Origin: Paracentrotus lividus
Lineage: Eukaryota > Echinodermata > Echinoidea > Camarodonta > Echinidae
Direction of reading: 5' to 3'
Length of the DNA stretch: 64,000 bases
Assembly: GCA_940671915.1 (NCBI GenBank)
Contig: CALNVZ010003435.1
Coordinates: 11,574,963 to 11,638,962 of the forward strand
Shown: positions 21,113 to 34,100 of the stretch, piece after piece
Numbering within the stretch: the first letter of the stretch is position 1
Layout: every line of letters starts with the position of its first letter
Notes under the pieces: generated by a model
What the model saw: only the letters and a program-made list of their open reading frames with translations
Database searches by the model: none
What the model was told of the DNA's origin: nothing
Translations under genes and position numbers: made by a program

Positions 21113-22314
21113 ATAAAGAGACATGAGGCCAGCAACATTCAATGTGTGAATTGAGCATAATAATGTGGGCGGTAATAAGAAGGAAAAGGGATGTTGCTTA
21201 TATTATAATAATGCTAATTTTACTTGATTTTGATTCCGTTCCGCTATTTCCGCCCACTCATTCACCTCATTCTGTGCTTGATTTTAAATTCATGGAAATA
21301 ATTTTCTAGATTTGAGTGACACTTTATAATAACCCCTATAAGCACTTTACAGATATATGAAATGTTGTATTTTTAAAAAGAGGAATGAACCTTTCATCAG
21401 ATAACTGGATAGACATTTTGGAATTATTTCTGTCAAAAAATGGATGAGAAAGATATTTATTTCTTAAAGTTGAGATCACTAATAGTATGAAGATTATCTT
21501 ATTGTCAATATAATTATCTCCATGATTATGTGTGCTGCAATTCGTGAACAATTTTCCTATTTCCTGATTACGTATTTCATTAAAACACCTTTTTTTTTCT
21601 TTCTTGTTCTTCTTCATTTATCACGGCAGAACAGGTATTCCTACTGTGAGAGGACATGTCACAGGTCACACAAAATATATCAAGGACAAAGAGAAAAAAA
21701 CTTCATTAATTTGGAAAACTATTATTCTCATGATTATTAGAATGAGGAAAAATTATATTTTAAATATTTGTCCTATCTGTTTCAAATTGTATGTATTTCA
21801 TATCAATAGGAAAGTTGTTTTCCGAAGTAATCAGAACTTCCAAGTTTCAAATTACGAGCAACTAACCTTGTAAATTATGTGTTGAAATCAAATGAATTAA
21901 TATGATATGTATTCAATTTTCTTAAACCTTAATTGATCTAGATTTTTTATTTGTATTGTTTTGTGTTGTTGTTTATCATTTTGTTTGAATGTGAGGTTCA
22001 TTGATTTTCTCTCTCTTTCGATAGATTAGTTTACGACTAAAATTATTTTGATTTTAAATTCAAATGTAATTAAATGGTTTATCAGGTAATCTTGTACACA
22101 AAAACATAAGTATTTTTTGTTTGCCTTTTTTTTTTTTTTTTGAACGTTCAATAAGTGCAATTTTTGCCATAGATCAGATTGATTGTTGTATATTCATGTT
22201 CCTGATATACGTGACCGTATGATTTTTTAGTAATAACAAGTGGTGCCACCTAAAAAGTTACTGTGCTTAACTGTATGCAGTACATAAACGATGGCATTGG
22301 TGGTCTAATACATT

Positions 22315-22508
22315 TATAGTGGTAGTATTTTAAGAGTTGTGATTGGTTGAAATGATGTCACGTGTCATTCACGTTTATGTTATAGTAAATAGTGGTAGTA
22401 TTTTAAGAGTTGTGATTGGTTGAAATGATGTCATGTGTCATTCACGTTTTTGTTATATTGAACGGTTTTTGTTATATTGAACGGTTTTTTTGTTATATTG
22501 AACGGTTT
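22315..22508. repeat. Tandem duplication of about 74 bp plus three 22-bp repeats
   Basis: Two copies of a unit starting ATAGTGGTAGTATTTTAAGA (22315 and 22389) differ at only a few positions. They are followed by three copies of TTGTTATATTGAACGGTTT with variable T runs. Confidence 0.9.
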
Positions 22509-22700
22509 TTACCTGTGTTAAAATGAATGGTGAAATCGACTGCCTTGTTGCGCTAGCGCGTAATAACAGTAAAATGGTGCGCACATCAATAGATACGCGG
22601 AGTAACAATATACGTCACAATAGCTTAATTAGCACCAAAAAATTGGCAAAATTGGCAAAGATAAAACCAGATTAGGCAAGGTCAAAGATCTAGGGGTCTA

Positions 22701-22907
22701 TTTACTATAATAAATAGTGCATGCTCTATTAATGCAACATTACTGACTATGTGAACTCCAAATACTAAATTATCCCTCGTGCACATCTGTTTCAACTCGG
22801 CCTACGGCCTCGGTGAAATAAATGTGCCCTCGGGATAATTTAGTATTTGTCGTGCACATAATCTAGTATGTTGCATTGTAGAGCATGCACTATTTATATA
22901 ATAAATA
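22701..22907. mobile_element. MITE with central palindrome
   Basis: The left end TTTACTATAATAAATAGTGC plus ATGCTCTA is mirrored by TAGAGCATGCACTATTTATA at the right. The centre holds AACTCGGCCTACGGCCTCGG between two GTGCACAT-like blocks. About 207 bp, non-coding. Confidence 0.8.
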
Positions 22908-24947
22908 ACAAACGTTCATAATCCATTTTCGGCTGATTTATATCAGTGATTGGTCATCCATCCATACTTTTATCAAAATTTTATAACTAATGATAAAGAA
23001 CAATGCAGGATGGATACCATGCGTCGGTTATGGTTAAATGGACTAATTACATTAACATTCATAAGACGGATTCGGTTGAGCAACGTTCTGAAAATAGTAA
23101 TTCACGTTTGTAATTACATTTCTTTATACATTCTTTATTACATTTTTATATTTTAGTTATTTTTTAAAATTATATACGAAGCTTTACATATACATGTAAG
23201 TTGCTAAACCGATTTGCAGGCGAATTGTAATAAATTGCAATTAGATCACTTAACCTTACCCGACGCATGATCATTCATCTACTGTTTGTTTGAGTGTTCT
23301 GGGGGTTTTGTTGTTATTTTTTTAATTACTGTTATTATTTAACAAGTATAAATGGAAATAAGTCATAAATTACAACCCTATATGCCATATGTTAGTGTAT
23401 ACAATGCTTATTTGTTTACACTGTCTATTAGTCTCTACTTTATTATATCTAAGACTTGTAACACATTTTAAAACACGTGACAATTACATCACTATAAACT
23501 TACTTGATAGAGCTTTTATCTTGACTACATTTTTAGTTTCGTTATACAAGAAATAACTACGATATAATAGCAAGCTTTGGTAATTATACTTTGCATTCCA
23601 TAAAAATGATAAAAATAGAGTATGTATAATTTCCGTTTTTAGAATGAACAAGGGGCATCGCCCTGATGAACAGTGCAATGAACGCAATGGTTTCATATTA
23701 ATTACAAAGAGTGAAGTCTCATCTACCGAAATAAAGATTATTTTTTACTATAATTAAGATTAGGTGTTTTCCCTTTTCCTCGACAATGACGTGTTGGAAG
23801 CCCTTAAAGGGGAATGGAACCCAAGGATGGAATCAATGTTATAGGAAAGAGTAATATTAGAGGAGCAATTGAATTAAACTTTACAACCGACCAAAATCGG
23901 TTATAAAACAAGAGAGTTGTGGAATTTTAAAAAGCCTCGTTGCATTTCCAACGGGGATCCTGAATTTTTTGCAAAATATTACTGTTGAAAAATAATTAAT
24001 TTTGCGGAGAACCTTCCATTTGTTTTGTAAACAAATTTTTAGAATTTCCTCATTTTCTTTCAAAGTGCATCTTACCCCCACACCTTTCTGGTATTCACGT
24101 TTGTAATTCTTTTGAACGACAGACGATTAAGACCATTTCCTGGATGAATAGCCACAAGAATTATCAATTGAATACGGTACCAGTTAACAGGAAAGCTCAT
24201 AGACCTCGATTATTTTCATATAAATATGAAAAGCTCATTTGCAAAAAGCGGTTATATTCCTTTTTTCATCAAATTTTATTTTTCTTTTCTTTGAATTTTT
24301 ATCTTAATGTATCGAGTTTCAATAGCTTTATAAAATTATTCTAATGAATAGTTTACATTCTTATCAAAATATGAAGGAAAACAAAATAACAAAAACTATA
24401 TTCTCTCGTATAATTTTTTTTTTGGGGTACAGCAATTCAAGATTCAAGATAAATCTAAAGTGGATGTAACCTCTTTTGCAACCAAGCTCAAGGTATATTA
24501 TACACATGAATGTATGACCTAAATGCTTTTCAAGAATAAGTACCTCTTCAATAATTGATATCAACTGATATAAATGCATATCACAATTAGTTTTTAAAAG
24601 TCAAATTTAAAGAAAAAATAATAATATTGCGCTGAATAGTCACGATATCTCTTTGCCATAATATATTATTAAAAATATATTAGGCATAACTAATAGTAAA
24701 ATCGCTTACGATGATAACAGAGGTCACAATAAAAGATGGCGTGTATTTATAAACAAATTACACAGCTGAAAAATAAAAATGCTTTCGAATATGATTCAGT
24801 CTCCAAACCTACCAATGACGCGTCAAATCGTTAACCAAGGGGCCAATGTTATTCATATCTAGCGAGAAAATCGACTTAAATGCCTTTTAAAGTACAAATG
24901 AAAAGTACATTGTAGAAGCTCGCAGTGTCAATGACACATTGGCATAA

Positions 24948-25144
24948 CAGTCCGTGGCGGATCCAGGGGCGGAAGAGTTGTACGCCCCTTTTTTTTTGGT
25001 ATTATTCTTTTGTTTCAACCACGCATCAACAAACATACATATTCATATAAGAACATTGCCATTTGACCCCCCCCCCCCCATTTAGAATTTGCCAGCTGCA
25101 ACCCCCCCCCCCTCCCCATTTCAAATCGTGGATCCGCCGATGAC
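24948..25144. mobile_element. MITE with GTGGCGGATCCAGG ends, copy 1
   Basis: Begins CAGTCCGTGGCGGATCCAGG and ends CGTGGATCCGCCGATGACAG. C-rich tracts lie inside. The same terminal motif is at 45246-45382. The CAGTGGCGGATCC terminus resembles hAT-type MITEs (family assignment from memory). Confidence 0.6.
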
Positions 25145-28086
25145 AGTAATACTGCAACGGTCGTCCTCTTTCGTGGAAGACCAGTCCGAACTGTCATATT
25201 GAGTAGCATAAAAACGTCACTCGCTTTGGCAAGCGAACACAGACGGAGTAAATTCGAATAGATTGTTCAAACCGTCAATACACCCCCGATATAATAACCA
25301 GGGAAGAGAAAGAGAGAGTGAAGCAGTGATTTAATCAAAGAGTCTCATGATTTCTAAGATGGTCTGAAGTAGGTCATCAAGCCAAGCCAAGATATGGATT
25401 GTAAGCGATTTATCTTGGGAAAGGGGGGAATATTATATTCGGATTGCATGAAGACAGATGGAAGACAAAAAGGGAAATGTGGATTGATGGATAAAAGGTA
25501 TAGGTAGGCTGGGAAATAAATACTGCAGTGAACGTGACGCTGGAAATTGCTGTGCACAAGGATTATAATTCACAATAATTTACAAATACAATATATTATT
25601 AAGAAATAAATGAGATTAGTTGAGAATAATAATACAAAATATATTTACAGATGTGAGAATATATACAGAAAGATCCTATTTATCGAGTTATACTAAAATT
25701 ACGTAATTATATAGCCGCTACTCACATAGATAAAGGCATCGATTTTTTTTATTTTATTATTATTAATTTTTTTTTGGTCATCGTTTTGATAATAATTTTA
25801 TGGTTCTACGAGGAACAATACTTCTGTCAAATTGGTGAAAAGAGATACTAGTGCACGAAACTAAACGATCCTCTCCGAAGAGGGCAGTAAAGTGAATAAG
25901 AGGTAGAACTTTCTCCTTGAATCCTCACTATTCGAGTACTAGTATTTGTTTTACATTTACGACGACTTTTAACTTGTAAATGTGATGCATGTTGAAAACA
26001 TCATCATAATGAATATGCATGTGTTCCTGTGTCACAGACATTTTCGGCGTGTTTTTGATTTATTCCTGTTCAAGTCAAATGATATGTAGTTCGGCCTATA
26101 AGATTTCCAATTTCTTTCATTTTTCTATTGACTGGAAAGTAAATGTACTTATATATTTTTGATTCCTAATGTAGAATAAATTAGTATTCGAAATCAAATT
26201 GATTCGGATGGAATAAATTGCTATTAACCAACACATCCTACAACATGTTTCTAATTTCTAAACTTGTCATTATACACAGTAATTCATCTACCTATTGTCA
26301 TGAACGTTCTATGTTTTATTAACATAGGAAGTGGACTATCGCCCTCTTGTGGTGTGATATAAAGAAAGCAGTCCAAGAAATTCCACTTAAACTTACTTTT
26401 ATAATTCGTTGCTGTTTCCTCCATTTTCGTTTTATTATTTTATTATGTTTCTTCTTCTTCTTTCATTTAAAAAAAATAATATTTAGAAATGAGTATTCGA
26501 GTTTTGTAGTTTTCTGCTCCTAACTTTCGTCTCTTTGTCCTCGTCTCCGTATCCTTCCTTTTTTCCACCTCGTGCTCTACCCTTTATCTGATACGGTCTC
26601 TTTTTCTTTTCTGTTTGTAGCAGGCTTACAGTTTCTGAATTAGAAATGATCAAATAATGTTTGTATCTTTGTATCTCTTCCATTCATCCTATAATATTCC
26701 TACAAATGAAAACTTTGAGATATAAGATAATATCAGTGTTTAAGAATATTAGTCCTGTATAGTTAGAAAGCAGCCCTTTGTTGTATTTAAGATTGTCCTT
26801 CATTTATTATCCCTCTTTTGTGTACTGACGAAAGACATTCTATAATGACCACATTTACATATTTATAACCTCGTCGCATCAACGTATTAGTTATTCGTAA
26901 TGTAGGGGCGGATCGATATGTCTTTTTAGAGGGTTATTGTATCTGCATCTTCCCTAATATCGATTGGGCGTAAAGAGTTGGTTGTATATAGCTACACAGT
27001 GGTTTTCTACATTTGAGTTGTGGCAACCAGATTGTTTACTAGTCTACTTGCAAAGACCCATGACTTGTTAGAGCCGAGTGAAGACTATTTTATTTAGGGT
27101 ATTGCAAAATTTACCGTACTTCAAATAATCACACGTCCAAGTTATCGTAAGAAATAAATATATACATTTGTTTTCTTTGAGCACACTTATCAACAAATAG
27201 TATATCAATAATTCTGATTGCGTTTGAGTCTGTGTTCGTAGACTAAATGTAAGACGAAAAGGGTTCAAAATCAATAATCACTTTGTCGAATGGGATAATC
27301 GAAACAGAATGCACTGTGGTATGAAGAAATTTACTTCCTTTTGTTATATGATATAGATTTCTCTCCTTTTGATCGATAATAAAAGTTTTGCCCGAGTCGA
27401 TATCCAAAAATACGTGATGCAGGCCTGTGTAGAGCTCGCGCCGCCATCTTGAAAACTGTATTTTATCATATGTTTCCTTTACAAGCCAAGTATTATTAGC
27501 AATTTCTAACAAAATGTAGGAATTTACATGGAATTACATCAAGCTGGCCTTTTGGAACTTGTGTTTAAAATAAGTAGCATTAGGCTATCATCTTATATGG
27601 GAAAATTGGAACAGTTGTACAAAATCACGGAATTAGGTATCCAAAAATGTTAACCGCAAAGGGGAGTTAACCGCTACGAATCCAAGGTGAGTTCTCTTGT
27701 CTATTCAAGTACATCTAATGTAGCTTAATGCATTCATTGTATTTTTCCCCCTTCTTATTAAATTTGTCTTCATTTTTTTTCCTTTTTGATTGGTCATGAG
27801 AATAATGTTATGAAAGTGCGATTAAATATGTTATTATACTACATAATTATTATCGGCTTTTATATAATTGACCTTGAAAATGCCTTTAATGAATTATCTT
27901 TTTACAACTTCATTCTGTAAATTATCTTTCTCTAGCTTCTATTATTTGCACTCTTATTTTCAAAAACAAGATAAATCATTTTATCATGATGATGAATTGA
28001 TCTCGGGCGGTATTTCTTTTATAGAGTCACAAATGAATTCAAATTTCCAATAACTTTATAACATTATTTTTGTTTTCTATCAATAG

Positions 28087-28138
28087 ATGTGGAGAATAAT
28101 TCTTCCTGGTGTTCTATTGTTACTCTACATCAATAATG
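28087..28138 (+). CDS. aGPCR exon 1 (signal peptide)
   Basis: MWRIILPGVLLLLYINN then one base of an Ala codon; donor GTGAGT. The join to exon 2 gives N-ASA-QN, a good signal-peptidase site. Confidence 0.85.
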
Positions 28139-31130
28139 GTGAGTATGTGTAACAATGAATTATGATTCTCACTGTAAAAAATACCTGTATTTTTACAGCA
28201 AAATACTGTCAACAGAGTTGCCATATCTTGTTTGACAGGATTGTTGTTCATTTTTCTCTGCAAATATTTTCGTGAAAGTTAATACGTATAGGCTATAAAG
28301 AAACTCTGATTTTTGTTCCGTCTAACCTATAAAAAAAAAATCTTTAAAAATTTTTTTTTTTTTAAACACATTTTATGGCGATGTTGCAGACATTTTGCTG
28401 TAAAAATACAATTTGTTGTTGTTGTATTTTTGTATTTTGTATTATTATTATTATTATTATAATTATTATATAGCTACGTCCACACCTGTCCTAAACTGTT
28501 TTGTTCTTACACATATTTTTTTTTTTTAACAGTGTAGTGTATATCTTGCCTTCATTAAATAAAAATGCATCAAATGCATTCTGAATATAACGTTTTGGGG
28601 TCTACTTTGCCTTCCTTGTATATACTGTTATATAAGTTTACCGTCGTTCTGTTGGAGATCTGTATAATCTAGAATATTTGAAATTCTAGTTTTGCAACAA
28701 ATATATTATTACAAAATTCAGTAAAGAATTGAACTTTTTGGTCGGTCTGTCTTCGTCCTGTAACGCAAATATCAGAAAATAGTCATAAAAGTTAACATCT
28801 TCTAAAGACTAGGATAGTATAAATGCCAACTTTCTGCTCTACCAGCGTACATATCAAACCTTTATAATAAACGTTTGTTAATGTTCCTTACGACATTTTG
28901 ATAAGAATTTCCACTGTTTTAATTTGTGCCCGGACACAGCTTCAGCCCAGAACACCACTACCGACAGCCCAGTGGCGACGGGTACGGGCGACCCTGGGAC
29001 ACCAACCATGGAGGCAACCACCCCCGGTGACGAAGGCCTGAGTCGAGCAGAAATAAGATGGTTTGAAATCGTTGAAGAACTCATGGCCCAGAAATCACAA
29101 AGTTTCAACGATTCGTTCTACAGTATTCTTGGAACATATCCATTCGCTTCATCATGGGTAAGTAGCTCATAATAAACATTTCCCTTGTTTTACCCTCAAA
29201 TTGAATATTAAAGACTTGGACGCAGTGGTAATGTTTTAAAAGGGAGGGGAGTCATACCAAATCAAGGAGCAAATTTGGAGACATTGAATTTGCCGACAGC
29301 ATATGCGATTTTTTATTTATTTTTTTTTTTTTTGCCAAAAAGTGTTAGAGGGAATAATCAAACCTCGGGTCCTCTCTTTGAACCTATTCACGAAAAAAAA
29401 AATCAAATTGTTAGAAGCTGAAAAAAATAAAATAAAACGATACTGAAATAGAAAGAGACATGACGTATTAACCGAGAGGGATACAATAGATATAGAAAGT
29501 AAAGAGATAACGAACATTGACAGATAGAAAGAAGGACGAAAGAGATAGACAAACAGTTAAGACGAACGGAAAGATAGAGAGAGAGAGAGACAGAGATAGA
29601 GAGAGAAAGAGAGAGACAAAGAGGGAGAGAGAGAGACAGACAGACAGACAGAGACAGACAGACATAAAGACGGAAAGACAGACAGAGAGAGAGAGAGAGA
29701 TAGAGAGAAACAAAAGCAGACGGACATTTAGACGTTTGCTTAATGGAATAAAATGAACTGATAAGAATGGATATAATTGTACACATAATAAAATCACAAG
29801 ATTTTACTTTGCTCGTCATCCAGGTTATAGAAGATACCTACTTCAACCCCGACTACATGGTAAACACGACCACCCGTCCAGACCTAACTACATTATCGTC
29901 AGACGAGCTCCTTCAAATCCTAGCCGTAGTCATTGACGTGCTCGATGACCAGACCGTCAACCTTACGGCCAGGGAACTATTGGTAACGACGGCCTTCATG
30001 CAAGACCTCACGGCGTCTATTCTGCTCGAGATGTCGGAAGACGAACTCGTGGCCGATTTTGGAGAGTTTGAGAGCGTCATGTCGGTAAGTGTGTTCTTTC
30101 TGAATTATTTCTGTACTCTCGGCAGTAAATCTCGATGACTGATATACATTTACATTTTTGGATCTGCATCTAATTCCTTCTAAAAAATAATACAATGTAT
30201 TGTCATTATAACGAAGCATAGTACTGTTAATTCAACAAGCGTTTTGAATGAGGCGAAAATATGAGCTTGAGTTTGGTACGATAATGTTCTGCTACACATT
30301 TGGACAAAATGTGGCAGTTTTCTTCTAAAAATTGGAAATTGGCATATACTCAAGGCTTATGATGGTTTTTCCCCGTGGAAAATATTTCTTGAAAGACAAA
30401 TAAAGAAATGTAGAAAAAAAAAGTATAATCCTAATTTGCATTGGACTCTTGAAATTGAATTTGTGATGATAATTAATTTATAATGATAGATGGCAAAGTT
30501 TAGCGTTTTCAATTAGAATTTTCCATTTCGTTTGGAAAATTTCGTCGACCATTGTAGCTGTGATAAAGTTGTTATTTAATATTTAATATTTATTTCTTTT
30601 CTCTTTCTCTTCGTTTCCCTATATGCCCTCCTTACTCTCTTTTTTTCTCTCTCTCTATCTCTCTCTCTTTCTCTGTTTCTCTCTTTTTGTGTCTCTCTTT
30701 CTTTCTCCCACTTTGTTACTTATATACTGATTTCCTTTCCTTTTTTGAACCACAGTATATCATTGAGATATGTGATATTCTCCTTGACGAGAAGTACGTG
30801 GATATTTGGTTGGAAATCCAAAGGGTGAGTTAAGACAATGTAGTAACCCTTTAACCATCAAGTTGAATACATCTTGGATTTTAGGCTTGCATGGAATTTG
30901 ATACTATCCGATTAAAATCTTTGTAGACGGTGCCAAAGAATACATGTTATCTCAATCGCAATATACAGTTCGATAACTATGCACAAGAGAGATTACGAAG
31001 ATATAATTGCTGTTCGAATAGCAGCTCTAAAAGGGGCATTCCACCACTTAGTATATGTCACTGAAAATGTATTGCATTTCTATGCGTTTTTATATACCGA
31101 AGACCCCCCCAAAAAAAAAACAAAAAAAAA

Positions 31131-31165
<35 letters not shown>

Positions 31166-34100
31166 AAAATAAATAAATAAATAAATAACAAAAAATATAA
31201 TTAATTAATTAATTAATTAATTAATAATAAATAAATAAACAACTACAACAACAACAAACAAACAAACAAAGGAATCAATTGTTCGTGAAATAGGTTTTCA
31301 AAGTGTATTCTCGCGCTGAACAATAAATCATTTTATCGTCAGAGTGAATTGACTTCTTTGAGTAACTGATTATCGAATTTTCTTCTATCTAAATTGGTTA
31401 TATATATTAGGTTCTAAAATGAACTGTTGTTAGTTTGATGTGTTGTTATTTTGTTCATGAAGGCCTATCCTGTCTATGCATCGGTGATCGAAACGGTGGA
31501 CGTTGCATCGTTGGCAATCGCAAACCTGATCGAATCTCCGGGGACGCTGAAATCGGATGTCAAAAATATAAGTAAGTCTGACACATAAAGTTGGTATCTC
31601 ACTTCGCGGAGACGTCTCTGCAACTCGGACTTTAAAAGACGTCTCCGACAATTTTTTTTTTCGTTGCGGAGACGTCTCAGCGATGGTAAAAATCATATAT
31701 AGATTGCAGCAAATGGATTTTCCTGCGACTCATGAGACGTCGCGGACAATCATAAAACGTCGATGGGACACAGGAGACGTCTCCGCGACCGTCTTAAAAC
31801 CGTCTCAAATCCGTTTTAAACCCGTCCCAAAACTAGTCTCAAATCCAGATCATAGCAAGTGAGATACCACCATTATTGTAGACCACATTTATAACAAATT
31901 TAACTGTGTGACATCTGGCGGTAAATCTCAGAACGTTTACAAATTGTAAAAGCATAAAATAACATTTCGAAAGGTCATAATTATTTTTGTCAGGAATGTG
32001 ATGACGATTTATGCAGATTTTGGGTATAAATCAGTGAAATTAATCGACCATTTTTATCGTTGCAAAGTTTCAGTTAACACATATAAAATCAACCGTCGTG
32101 ATTTTATACAGATGAATTCATATTTATTGTGGCTAATTGGGATTTGCAGAACCAGTTTCACGTATACGTACTCATAACGAAAGTCATGTATTAAACCAAA
32201 AAAAAAGAGATTTATTTACCATATTTGCTATCCACAGATTTCCAATTGGTCAAAGATTCCTGGTACAATCTCACTCAAACATACCAGGATTATGTGTTCC
32301 AAGTCAGAGACAATGAGGGTATACTCATCCCAGAACTATATCTTGAAGATGCCGAATTTAATTGTAAGTGAATGTTTCATACATGTATTTATACAATATA
32401 CTTCAAACTTTTCATTTAAATTTTCATATAAGGTCATGTGTCATATATTGGGGTATAGTAAAAGGGTGGAGGCGTTACATTTTGGAGGAAAATTTTTCAC
32501 ATTTTTTCGCATAGCATGATAACAAAGTACAGTCATAAGCTGTACGATGTGTCAAATTGTAGATAATTTATCAGGCTACATGTCTGTAAAGTTCCAGCTT
32601 AGTTCTGCTCTTAGTTTTAATACGAAGATAATTTGAGTAGGGTAAGGTAGGGAGGGGAGGATCCTACGGTGGAGGCATGTGTTAAAGCATAGGGAATTCC
32701 CATTTTTGTTGCTTTCTTTCTCTTTGTTGAGTTATATATTTGTATGCAATCGGTCTTATAGGTTGAGTGAAATATCAGTCTCTTTTGAATTTATCTGGTT
32801 TTAAATAAATGTGAAGTAGATTTTTCAAAAGTCATTTTATCAATTAATTAATAAATTAAAACAAACTTCATGCACGCACGGCCCATAGACAATGCGTTGC
32901 AGGCATCAAAACTTGCAACATGCCATTTTATAGCAACAATCGTGTTTTTCACCCATTTTCTTTGCATGTACGTAGATACACAATTGAGTAGAAACATATT
33001 TTTTATAATAAACTTTGTCGAAGTTGTAATTCAAATGTAAAATACGGAATTTCTGCCAGTTTTAAACAAATTTTTCTTCTTTTTTATACACTCTGTAGCG
33101 CGGTTCGAAAGAATAATGTTGTATTACAAGTTTATATTTTTTAGAAGCACAGGGTCTCATTAACACAGTCTAAGTTGATTTATTTCAATTAATGCAACAA
33201 TAAGAAATTACTTGCCATTGAAACTGTGAAACTTTTTAAACCATTTTTTCTTGTAACACCTTGTACAGCTTTAATGTCACACCCTGTACAGGAAAAAGAA
33301 TATGTTAATCATCTTCCTTACTATCTCAGCTTTCAATATATGTATACTTTTATACATGTTTGACTTACAAGTAAGAAACTAGAGATGTTTGTTTGTGACA
33401 AATACATTTCTACAAATGTTTAGACATGTAACGCATTTTGCACCCAATTCATGACATACGGCCATAAATAAGTCTAAAGTGATGTTGATGTTATCATTTT
33501 TATTTTACCGAGTTTGAAATGTGTTATGGTAGATGGAGGGAATTTCTAAACATGATACCCAATAGAGTTCGGCATTATTTGCATTTACAAGGCAATGCAT
33601 TTACAGTTAGGCAGTTGTGTAATGATGTTGACAAAAATATCTTGTTAGATTTTCAAAGACATTAAAGATAAATGCTGAAAGAGTACCATTCCATATAGTT
33701 AGGCATTCTAGTGGAAGACGCATCGAAAGAGACTCCAGCACTGTACATCACTGCCCCATTATGAATAATGAATAAGCAACATTGGATTATAAAGACATTT
33801 TGTACTGCATTTTATCAACATGAGAAATTGCATGAGAATATTGTTATTGATTATGTCAATGTCGTTATGACCTTGTTGCACGAATACGGTTATATTCAAA
33901 CATTCCAACTTATTCATTGGTCTATACAGATGATGACGTAGTAGCACTTGTGAGTGTCCAGTACCAGGGCGTAGGTGACATGATGGGTAAAAACGCAACT
34001 CGCGTCTCCGTATCTACATCCATTCGAGATCAAAGGTAAGACTATGCATACAATTATTGTTATGCTGTCAAATCCGCTTCACCCCGGTGTTATGAATATC

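Larger units (their letters stand above)
18997..28086. other. Intergenic region between tRNA cluster and adhesion GPCR gene
   Basis: 9 kb, AT-rich, without a convincing protein gene. It holds CT/GA microsatellites (19453-19502, 19880-19907, 20651-20704, 21041-21112), a tandem array (22315-22508), a MITE (22701-22907) and a GGCGGATCC-type element (24948-25144). The promoter and any 5' UTR exon of the GPCR should lie in its right part but were not identified. Confidence 0.6.

Noticed and set aside
20522-21142. Several overlapping frames over the CT/GA tracts
   Set aside because: Low-complexity Ser-Leu or Arg-Glu translation of dinucleotide repeats on both strands.
27243-27512. Minus-strand open frame of 89 codons
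   Set aside because: Its composition looks protein-like, but there are no splice partners, promoter or recognised family, and it is isolated in AT-rich DNA. It may deserve a search but is not supported.
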